24,617 bases of DNA, taken from Thalassiosira profunda (Eukaryota; Bacillariophyta; Thalassiosirophyceae; Thalassiosirales; Thalassiosiraceae). Below, piece after piece: positions 10,147 through 17,840 of this stretch. Where the stretch lies: the NCBI GenBank assembly GCA_036939355.1, contig JALLAP010000048.1, positions 1 to 24,617 on the forward strand, given 5' to 3'. The notes under the pieces were generated by a model that searched no databases, had not been told where the DNA came from, and saw nothing but the letters and a program-made list of their open reading frames with translations. Within the stretch, counting starts at the first letter, position 1, and each line of letters starts with the position of its first letter. A program made the translations under genes and the position numbers.

Positions 10147-11061
10147 TCAGCTCCGTTTCTGCTTGGTCGAACCCTCCGCACCGTCCAACGGCGACGGACG
10201 GCTCCCCGCAGCGTTGTTAGCAGTGTCCCGGTCCCCGAAGCTCAGTCGACTCCAGCTCCGGCACCCCCACCACAATCCGTGCGTGTCGGGGGTGCTCTCG
10301 CTCGCCGTGGTGATCTGGCTCTCGTCCTCCTGGTCCCAGCTCGCCCCACCGGCCGTGGCCGCGGCCGCGTACACCCCGCCCTCGTCGTGGATGGCAAAGC
10401 TGACGACCGCGTCCCACGCCAGATCGAGGAGGTTCATCCCTACCACCCGCCATCGCAGCGAGAAGTACCGAAAGAGGAGGTACTCGACGGGGAGGACGAG
10501 GAGGTCCACCCTCCAGCAGGCCAATATGGCGGGGACGAGGTTGGCCCGTATCGAGGCGGGGTTGCGGGAGGCCAGTGGCACGTGGGATGAACCGTTGGCG
10601 GCGCCGTTGGCGTCCCTCCCGAGCACTCTGTAAACGGCCCACGCGGACAGCACCCACAAAATCACGAATAGCGCGTCGAAGAAGACGCAGTCGATGACCA
10701 CCTGGCCAATGGCCGCGGTGGTCTTGCTCGACGCCGTCGATATGGGCAGGATGCCCTCGAGCCAGTCGTAGCCGTAGTGGTAGAGGGGCGCCGTGAGGAA
10801 GACGGAGTTGGCGACGTTGGCCGCGCCTCGTCGGGTGTCGTATCTGAATCCAGTAGCTGCAGTGGTTGCAGCTGCATCCGCCGAGGTGGGTTGTGTTTGG
10901 GCAGCCAATCGCGCCCTCACCTTCCCCTCGTGGACCTGCGCGGCGGCGTCGCCGGCCAGGCCCAGGATTGACGTGGTGGCAATCTTGGTGAGCAGTGGGA
11001 ACGCGTCGAGGCAGGCATCGTACCAAGAGCACAGGTCGTGGCACAGCCGGAGGAGGATCAT
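10147..11061 (-). CDS. Mpv17/PMP22 family membrane protein
   Basis: A single exon of 304 codons. The N-terminus has the family layout: WYDACLDAFPLLTK, then a hydrophobic helix ending GLAGDAAAQ (the GD..Q motif), then YDTRRGAANV and APLYHYGYDWLE. A further hydrophobic helix (VVIDCVFFDALFVILW) follows. The C-terminal block CWRVDLLVLPVEYLLFRY...LRWRVVGMNLLDLAWDAVVSF corresponds to the family signature in which a Trp-Lys-Val-Trp-Pro stretch is followed by a final helix and LS-F. A polar tail of about 70 residues, rich in Ser, Thr and Asp, extends beyond the domain. Known relatives sit in mitochondrial inner or peroxisomal membranes as channel-like proteins; which compartment applies here is not shown. 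ATG 11061 is the first in-frame ATG. It is divergent from the KS-rich wall protein at 11556. Confidence 0.85.
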   Translation of the reverse strand: MILLRLCHDLCSWYDACLDAFPLLTKIATTSILGLAGDAAAQVHEGKVRARLAAQTQPTSADAAATTAATGFRYDTRRGAANVANSVFLTAPLYHYGYDWLEGILPISTASSKTTAAIGQVVIDCVFFDALFVILWVLSAWAVYRVLGRDANGAANGSSHVPLASRNPASIRANLVPAILACWRVDLLVLPVEYLLFRYFSLRWRVVGMNLLDLAWDAVVSFAIHDEGGVYAAAATAGGASWDQEDESQITTASESTPDTHGLWWGCRSWSRLSFGDRDTANNAAGSRPSPLDGAEGSTKQKRS

Positions 11062-11555
11062 ACCTTCGGCCGGACCCGACTCTGCGAGGGGCGAGCGGTG
11101 GGCGGCGAGATTTTGTGACAGCCCCCGACAGTCAGTGCACAACGGCGCGGCTGCGACAAATCTCAAGTTTGCCCCGACCTCGTTCAAGGGTGCGCTTCAA
11201 CCTTTTATGGCGGGCGAACAGGCTGAAAATGGAAGCAACGAAGGCAGTCAGAACGAGCAAGTTGTATGAGTACATACGTAGGAATAGTACAATTGCATCT
11301 TTAAATAAAGGTATCTTTTGGCCAGCGTAGAAGTCTAAGTAGGAATTCGAGCAAATTTTGAGGAGAGGCCAAAATTGAGAGGGCAAAATATTGAGGAGGC
11401 AGGCAGGAAGACGCGGAGCGACGCCACCAAGGCGACACTGAGGCGAGGCACGCATCCCCAACGACAGGCACAGGTCGCACAGTATTCATCATTGATTGAT
11501 GGGCAACTGACCATTCGTTGTCTGCAAAGCGACGAGGTCTACTAATATCCACATC
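11062..11555. promoter_or_regulatory. Divergent intergenic region, Mpv17-family gene and KS-rich protein gene
   Basis: This 494-nt region separates two divergent starts and probably holds both promoters. It has a TACATACGTAGGA element at about 11271-11283, part of a TAGGTA/TACCTA word family that recurs in other gaps of this window. A short open frame on the minus strand (11132-11461) shows no domain and is left out. Confidence 0.45.
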
Positions 11556-12773
11556 ATGTGGACGCGTTTCTCCGCGGCCCTGGGCCTCCTCCTCCTCGCC
11601 GCTGCATCCGCCGCGGACGACGGCCCCGCGGGCGCCAATCCGCGCGCGTTCGCCCTCAAGCGCGAGCGGAAGCGCCGCGCCCACGGCCCGGCGCCGGTGC
11701 CGTCCGAGGTGCGGGCGTTCGAGATCGACGAGGAGGAGGAGGAGGAGGAGGAGGAGGATGCGGAGTTCCCAGAGAACGCGGCGCGACGGCTCGGACATCA
11801 CAAGCAGCAAATGATGGAGAAGGCCGTGAAGCACGAGGGGAAGACGAGGAAGAAGAGAAAGCGTCATGGGAAGGGCGGCAAGGCCCACAGCAGCATGAGC
11901 CACATGCCAAAGTCGGGCAAGGCCGACAGCAGTATGAGTCACTGGCAGCCTTCCTCCAAAATGGGAAAGGCCGACAGCAGTATGAGCCACAGCCTGAGCA
12001 TGCCCAGCAAGAGCGGCAAGGGGGCGGGCTCCAAATCGAACAAGGCCGACAAGGATGGCACGCTCGGCAAGTCGAACAAACCCACAATGCCGTCCGCGTC
12101 GCCGACGAAGGCGGCGCCGACGACGTCGCCCGCCCCGTCCGAGCCCTCCACTGCGTTTCCCACCATCGCGAGCTCCAAGTCGAGCAAGCGCATGTCTCAT
12201 CCCGGAAAGAGCAGCAAGAAACAGAGGAAAAAGAAGGATCGGCGCCCAAAATCATCGAAATCAATGAGCCACGATTACTGGTCGTCGCCGGCCCATCTAG
12301 AGTGCCCTCCCACTCTTGACGAGTCGTATGACATCGAAACAGGTACCACCATGTACTACGCGGTGGTCCAGCCCGCGGGCGCCTCGAACGGAATCTTCTG
12401 CGGACGACTGGAGGTGACGTCGGCGGAAGCCTGGGTCGGGTTCGCCGTGTCGGACGACATGATGATGGGCGGGAGCACGGGCGTCATCGGCAACCGGGTC
12501 GAGGGCACTGTACTCAAGTATGATCTGTTCCAGGGCTTCGTGGAGTTGATGTCGGACGACCGGCAAACACTGCGGGATACTTCCATTACGCGCGAGAATG
12601 GGAAGACACACATGACGTTCACGAAGATTCTCGAGGAAGACGACGAAGTGCCCATTACGCCGGGCGCCGTGAACATCTTCATGCACGCCCGCGGCGACTT
12701 GAATACCGCACGGCCGTACAACCTCGGACCGCACGGCGGACCCCGAAAGTGGATCAATGAAGTGGATCTTTGA
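11556..12773 (+). CDS. Secreted KS-rich, silaffin-like protein with DOMON-like C-terminus
   Basis: A single exon of 405 residues. It has a signal peptide (residues 1-20, ending AAASAA), a propeptide-like segment with nine consecutive Glu (59-67), and RRL at 77-79, an Arg-x-Leu site of the kind used in processing of diatom silaffins. A Lys/Ser/His-rich stretch then holds three GKA(H/D)SSMSH repeats (108-116, 121-129, 137-145), SKSGKG and SKSSK motifs, and a PTSP linker. From about 248 the protein changes to an ordered domain of about 145 residues with two Cys (250, 282), EAWVGFAVSDDMMMGG, then a segment ending IFMHARGDLNTARPYNLGPH. That pattern matches DOMON domains, which bind haem or sugars in redox proteins. 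Lys-rich stretches of this kind carry polyamine and phosphate modifications in silaffins, so a role at the silica or wall matrix is inferred. The DOMON call is from motif pattern only. Confidence 0.75.
   Translation: MWTRFSAALGLLLLAAASAADDGPAGANPRAFALKRERKRRAHGPAPVPSEVRAFEIDEEEEEEEEEDAEFPENAARRLGHHKQQMMEKAVKHEGKTRKKRKRHGKGGKAHSSMSHMPKSGKADSSMSHWQPSSKMGKADSSMSHSLSMPSKSGKGAGSKSNKADKDGTLGKSNKPTMPSASPTKAAPTTSPAPSEPSTAFPTIASSKSSKRMSHPGKSSKKQRKKKDRRPKSSKSMSHDYWSSPAHLECPPTLDESYDIETGTTMYYAVVQPAGASNGIFCGRLEVTSAEAWVGFAVSDDMMMGGSTGVIGNRVEGTVLKYDLFQGFVELMSDDRQTLRDTSITRENGKTHMTFTKILEEDDEVPITPGAVNIFMHARGDLNTARPYNLGPHGGPRKWINEVDL
11730..11756 (+). repeat. (GAG)9 microsatellite in coding sequence
   Basis: Nine uninterrupted GAG codons encode the acidic run in the propeptide of the KS-rich secreted protein. 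Pure trinucleotide runs are prone to length change, which would alter only the number of Glu residues. Confidence 0.9.
11877..11990 (+). repeat. Three GKA(H/D)SSMSH coding repeats
   Basis: Nine-residue units start at residues 108, 121 and 137 of the KS-rich protein. Units 2 and 3 are identical in protein and nearly so in DNA (ggcaaggccgacagcagtat against ggaaaggccgacagcagtat). Spacing is 13 and 16 residues. Each unit offers one Lys and three Ser for modification and ends in His. Confidence 0.85.
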
Positions 12774-13080
12774 GATGGCTTTTTGAATACCCTTGTGTCG
12801 TAATTGGTCGTCGCTGACGGTTGCCCCAGACTCTCGGCGGTGACAAGCTGCCCTTGCGGCTGGCACCGAGATAGGACGGGGCGGAGGTTGTGGTGTGAAT
12901 GTTGTTCGTTTTTTTAGTTGGAGGTTCCACCGAGTGAGAGGTGCCAGAGAACTAGATACATAGCCATCATAGAAGTAAGAGATGTGAATTACAGTGGAAC
13001 AGGCCTGGATCGCTTCGTCGAAGTCAGATGCTGAAGAGAGGGCACGAAGTGGAAGTGGAGCTGATTTGAGTACAAACTAC

Positions 13081-13096
13081 GTAGGTATGTACCTAC
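13081..13096. repeat. Inverted repeat GTAGGTA-tg-TACCTAC
   Basis: Two 7-bp arms with a 2-nt spacer, about 140 nt upstream of the VKOR start codon. Related words occur in other intergenic gaps (17536-17546, 21093-21103, 11276-11282, 13988-13993). A symmetric transcription-factor site is a reasonable guess. Confidence 0.6.
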
Positions 13097-13142
13097 TCAA
13101 CACGTAGCTAGCAAAGCACACGTGAGCAACTGAGCAACCAAT

Positions 13143-13181
13143 CCCCATATCCCCACCCATCCCCATCCCACCCATCACCCC
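13143..13181 (-). promoter_or_regulatory. Potential G-quadruplex motif on the template strand
   Basis: The plus strand has seven runs of three or four C within 39 nt, with loops of one to four bases. The minus strand therefore has seven G-runs that meet the usual G3+N1-7 pattern with spare runs. It lies about 60 nt upstream of the VKOR start, in the likely leader or core promoter. Formation in the cell is not shown. Confidence 0.55.
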
Positions 13182-13238
13182 ATCACCATCAAACCAGCAC
13201 CACCTGCCTCAAACGATCGAGGCAACCACCCATCAACC

Positions 13239-13937
13239 ATGGCCAACCTCCTCAACAACGGCGTCCTCGCCCTAGTAGGCCTCGTCCTGAGCGCCTACTC
13301 CGTCTACGTCGAGCACCGGGTGGAGCACAAGGACGATGAGCCGGATGGAGAGGAATACTCGGCGATGTGCGATATCGAGGTGCGTGGCGCGTTCGCTCTA
13401 TTGCGTGCGATGGCTCATGAATTGTTTCCACTGACAACATACATAATTTGTATTCTCTCCTCTGCTCCACAGGCGATTGGTGCCAGCTGCAGGTGAGCGG
13501 ATACATCGTCTGAATTGATGTGTGTGCATATTGAGTGTCATATCCTTGCAGCGAACTCACGATGCCTCTCTATTCTTTTGCACAGTGCCGTCTTCTCTCT
13601 GCCCGAGGGCAAGATGCTCTCCTTCTTCGGGATCGTCCCCGAGGGACACGCCCTCGATATACCCAACGGCGTCCTCGGGATGATATTTTATTCCTACGTC
13701 TTCCTCCGATATTTCTCGGGAAAGCAAAAGGGGGGAATGTTGGCCGTGCTGTTCGCGCCGACGCTCAACCTCGTGATATCGACGCTGGCCATTGCCTCGA
13801 GCGCATTCCTAGCAAGGAAATTATACATGATTCGGGAGCTGTGTGTGGTTTGTCTGAGCACGCATGTAATCAACACCACGTTGTGGGTACGGGCGCTGAA
13901 GGAGGGGCTCCCAAAGAAGGGGGAGAAGTTGCAATAG
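13239..13937 (+). CDS. VKOR family oxidoreductase (VKORC1-like)
   Basis: Three exons, 13239-13379, 13473-13492 and 13586-13937, with two introns of 93 nt each, encode 170 residues. The product has the VKOR layout: a first membrane helix (GVLALVGLVLSAYSVYVEH), the loop Cys pair C44 (MCDIE) and C53 (ASCS), SVF-like AVFSLPEG, a membrane segment GVLGMIFYSYVFL, a third helix, and the redox centre C140-VV-C143 in LCVVCLSTHVIN, close to the FCIVCITTYAIN of animal VKORC1. All four catalytic cysteines are present. Known family members are ER membrane enzymes that reduce vitamin K or other quinones and pass disulfides to thioredoxin-fold partners. ATG 13239 follows a C-rich leader, and the helix begins directly after it. 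Length and topology fit the single-domain form. The 20-nt middle exon, which carries C53, is essential. Confidence 0.9.
13473..13492 (+). other. 20-nt microexon of the VKOR gene
   Basis: The microexon encodes AIGASC plus the first two bases of the next Ser codon. Its flanks are ccacag upstream and gtgagc downstream. Skipping it would remove catalytic Cys53 and shift the frame, so the gene depends on recognising an exon of only 20 bases. The match of the spliced product to the SCS motif of VKOR supports the call. Confidence 0.85.
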
Positions 13938-14088
13938 CTCCGGACAGGGCGGCATGGAGCACAGACGGAAGCTGGGGACAAATTATGTACCTATGCAAAC
14001 AAATCGACCGAGCAACGAGGATGTACTCTGCGAGGAGCTCCGTTGACGTGATTTAATACCGGCAACACATATTCTTTTCGGCGGAGCC

Positions 14089-17000
14089 CTAGCAACTCTC
14101 TCCCTCGAAGTCACTTTCCTTCGATGCCAGTTTGTCGAACTTCAATTGGGTGTGTTTGCTGTGCACGTACGACGAAATAACTTGACACAGCTTCATAGGC
14201 AGCGCCGCGTAGTTCTTCTCCCTTGGCCAGCGGCAAACACCTTCCTTGTGGGGCCCGCTGCACTTGCATTTCCCTCCCATCGATTCCAGAATGTCCGCTA
14301 GCTTTTCGTCGTTTGTCCAAATGTGGGTGGGCTACACATTGACGGCGTTCGTTAGTGTGTGCAAGTGGCGCTGAACAACTGAAGTTAACAACAATACCTT
14401 CATCTCCGCTCGACCAAACTGGCAATAGTGGATAAGTATTCTTCTGAATCCCAACTCTCCCTCTATGAGCTTTTGCATTATCTCCCCCTTCTGCATGAAG
14501 CCTGGAACGACAAAGCATAGGTGAGTAGAATGGTGATGAAACTGCAAGCCACATCTTTACTCACCGACGGGGTTCTCGATCGTAATCGTAGCATCCTTGT
14601 TCGCTTTCAATGCCTTTTTGAGAAAGAAGTAGAGCGTCAAGAGCAGCGCATCCGCTTCATGCGACGCTTTCGTCTTGTTGTATTCTTCGTTCGTTCTGTG
14701 GTAGCCGCCGGAGGCCCGCGAATGCGTTTCGCACTCCGGAGAAGCGTGAATGTAGTCCTGCACACGAGACGCAAGCGATTGAACGAAATCGCTCGCGAAG
14801 TCCGCCTTGATGGTGGCATTCGAATTCGCGTCGTTATCGATGGACATCACACTCATCCCTCTCCGCTTACAGAGATTTGAGAGCAAACTGCAGCCAGAGA
14901 ACAGTTCCAGCATCGAGCACCTCATCTCATCGGGGTCGTTCAGATACTTGTCGTTGCTGGCCAGATTCTCGAATACCTCCGCTTCTGTCAAGGTCTCGGT
15001 ATCACCGTCGTCGTACTTCACTCTGTAGTGAACTGTCGAGACCGTCCCTTCGTACTCTTGGCCATCCTCGAACACCTTCCTCACTCGACTGCCTAACTGC
15101 TTCGTCTCCTTTTCCTCCATTCTACCCACAGCCTCTGAGTCTTCCCCGCCTTTGGCGGCAGACCCACGCTCGGAAGATGTGCCCTCCTTCGTCTCAGCTG
15201 CACCAGTTGACGCATCCTCTTCTCCGGATCGCGATCGCTTGTTTATCATCCGAACGGCATCATTAATACTGTAATAGCCATCGCTCATTCTAAGGCGAGA
15301 GAACAATCCGTCCACCTTCTCTTGCGGCAGATCAAACTCACGGGCAAGCTGAATTATGATGGCTTTGTTCCCGTCGTGTTGCATGCTCTTCCCATTATTG
15401 GCTGCAACCTTGACAAATGTGGTCCGATCGTTCAAGCTGTAGAGCGTCTCTTGGATTAGCATGTTTGCATCAACCAGAGCTTCTTTGAATTCTACAACGT
15501 CGAAAGGGTCAGATGAGAAGGACTGGAACAAAGAGCAAATCTACAATGGGAAACTTACGCTCGGGGTCATCACTGCAATCCCCAGCTTTATCCAGGACGC
15601 GCCGCACCTCCTTGACCATCTTTCGCGGGTCTTTCAATTCAGACGCGGACTGGCAGAAGCCGTGCATCAGGATGCCCTCGTCACCCTCGTGAGGAAGCAC
15701 TGCCTTTCGGGGCGTAACCCTCCGTTTACGTGTCAGCCCTCCACTGGAAGAACTCGAGACGGAATTGCGCTTCCGCTCAGCCATCTTTCGTGCAACCCTC
15801 TTCCTCGAATCCAGCTCATCCTCTTCGTCCGAGGACGAAGACGACGAATCGCCGACTGACTTTTGCTGCGTCGCATAACTACCGCTCGTCCCTTCCTCCT
15901 CCATGTCGCTCTCTGTGGAAAAATGGGAGCTCGTCGAGCCCTCCTCTTCGGCCCCTCCCTCGTCAGATCCAAGGGAGCCACCACTTGGGCTGCTGCCACG
16001 CCTCGCACCACCCTCGCTAGGGAACAAACTGGAGCCCTGCGAGGCTAGGAAGTGGTTCACCTCCTCGTCCACATCGTCGCTCACCTCCTCGCCCCAATTG
16101 CCCAACGCGCCTTCGCCTTTCCACGCCATTTCATCGTCGTCCCTCTCAGCGCCCGTCTCGCCCGATCGATTCTCCCCTTCTTCTGAAGACTCCGACGAGG
16201 AATCGATCACAATTACATCCTCCTCCCGCAGGCTCGACCTCTTGTCGTTGGGATCTTCCCCTCCTTTCCCCGCCATCTTTTTCTTTGCCTTGGCCCCTCC
16301 TCCGCACTTTTTCTCCCCCTTGGACGCCGCCTCCGCCTTCGCCGCACGGGTCTTCCGACGCTTCCTCCCCCGGCACCCGAACGAAACCTGGCTTATGTTC
16401 ACCACCTCGCCATCACCTCCGTACCCTGGATATTTGATGTGCACCTCCCCGGGCTGTTCTCGGCACAAGTCAATGATGCGGGCGTTTTGGTACGTAGTTC
16501 CGGTGTTGTCGTCCTCGATTTGCACCGTCATGGTGTCCAGTTTTGCATCTGCCAACACTTGCGAGGGAGAGTGGAGGGTGTAGGAAATGTTCACGGCGTC
16601 CCCGCCTCGAGCCCACAAGGCTTTGAATATGTTTGTCTCGGGATCGCAGCCCTCCTGGATGTACGCGAGGTGATACTGTCCCTCCCACGTTGCCGCGTCG
16701 TGAAGGAAGCCCGGATCGTGGTCGTGTGCGAGAAAGACTTTGGCACCCTTTTGTAGGAGGGCGCGGGCCTCAGCCAGATCATCCTGGTCTGCAGCTGGCT
16801 CAGCCTGCCCACCCTCCTCAATGTCAGGAGCAGGAGGATTTTCCATAGCACCAGTGCCATTTGCTGCATTGGCGCTGCCGTTCTCCAAATCATCGGCAGG
16901 CGCCTCTACATCAGCTTCTTGGGCGTCCGCATTCACCCCGGCATTCCCCGTGGCTGCATCCCTAGTGTCTTGCAAATTAGTCTCCTCTCGGGCCAAATCA

Positions 17001-17224
17001 TCCAGTGCTGCGGCGGCTACTTCCTCCTGATACTCGTTGCTGGCTTCTTCGGCACCATCCCCGGCTGCGCCAGCTTCTGCCATGACAGCATCGCCTGGCG
17101 TGCCGCCTTCACCAGCCGAGCCTGCAGCAGCGACGCCAGACGGGGCGCTGCTTCCGCCCCCAGACGACGCCTGGGCGTCGTCGTCCGACGTCGCATCGGA
17201 GGCGTAGCCGGCCAGCGCATCCAT
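14089..17224 (-). CDS. DNA C5-cytosine methyltransferase-like protein with Tudor-like modules
   Basis: Four exons, 17224-15559, 15491-14565, 14501-14398 and 14331-14089, with introns of 67, 63 and 66 nt and matching phases, encode 979 residues. Residues 1-155 are acidic and low-complexity. Residues 155-285 form a folded, perhaps Tudor/Agenet-like region ending in a basic RGRKRRKTR nuclear signal. Then come a long Ser/Glu-rich linker, a helical region (about 540-650) and a Tudor-like module at 688-732 (VRKVFEDGQEYEGTV, YDDGDTE). The catalytic-type domain starts at 749: ELFSGC (751-756, motif I, AdoMet binding), SIDND, HASPEC (C809 at the motif IV nucleophile), TIENPVG (motif VI), HYCQFG and PTHIWTN, ending with a Cys/His cluster. 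SPEC replaces the usual PPC and ENP replaces ENV, so activity is uncertain. Divergent from the MYND gene. Confidence 0.8.
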
Positions 17225-17840
17225 GGTCGTCGTATGAGCTATCTATGGGGCGCGGTGCAGTGTTAGAGGATTTTGACGTGAATGTGAATGCAAGCTGCAC
17301 CGCACACATCAAGCAAACAACATCACACATCATCATTTGCAAAACAATGACCCTGCCCCACCCAGCCCATTACTACTCCGCGATGCCCCCGTCGCCGTTG
17401 CCTTTGATTGGAACTCACCAGGAGGGCCGCCGCCGAGCAACTCTTGGTCCTCTTAGCAGGAGCCTGCACCAAGTGCGTTTCGGCCCCTGCTAGTGGCTAT
17501 TTTACGTACTTTCACTTTCCTCTTAGCTATCTACATAGGTATGTACAGCCAAGAGCTTCCCCTCCGTGGCTGGCAGGCAGCGGACAGCGGACAGCCTGCC
17601 TCGCGGCTCGGTCGGTACCTAGCCTCGCTCTGCATCTACCCGCTGGCCTCTGGCCTCCCGAGACCGTGGCCCTCCTTTGCATTGCTACGGTGTGCCTGAA
17701 TCGCTGCTGGTATTTGGCGATATTTTATGGGAGATTGTGGGCGCATTGCTCAAAACGAGCCCTACGTGCACCACTTTCCCCGCCGACCCCCCTCCTGGCT
17801 GCCGGCTGCTATCTGTCTGAGCAGTACCTATTATATCGCC
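17225..17840. promoter_or_regulatory. Divergent intergenic region, methyltransferase-like and MYND genes
   Basis: This 616-nt spacer separates two divergent starts. It holds TAGGTATGTAC at 17536-17546, GGTACCTAG near 17614, AGTACCTA about 15 nt before the MYND ATG, and a TTGCAA word at 17337. It probably serves both genes. No coding region is supported; the MYND reading frame stays open 38 codons upstream of its chosen ATG but that part looks non-conserved. Confidence 0.45.

Larger units (their letters stand above)
12774..13238. promoter_or_regulatory. Intergenic region upstream of the VKOR gene
   Basis: This 465-nt spacer holds the 3' region of the KS-rich gene and the promoter and leader of the VKOR gene. 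Features are an inverted repeat GTAGGTA-tg-TACCTAC at 13081-13096, overlapped by CTACGTAG at 13077-13084, and a C-rich leader at 13141-13238 just before the ATG. No additional gene is supported. Confidence 0.5.

Noticed and set aside
11132..11461. 109-codon minus-strand frame upstream of the Mpv17-family gene
   Set aside because: It lies in a divergent promoter, has no homology or signal, and no acceptor joins it to the Mpv17 frame.
17727..17840. 38-residue N-terminal extension of the MYND protein
   Set aside because: The frame is open but the segment looks like leader sequence; the basic MPSRKKDRGKQRK start at 17841 fits the usual beginning of such diatom proteins.
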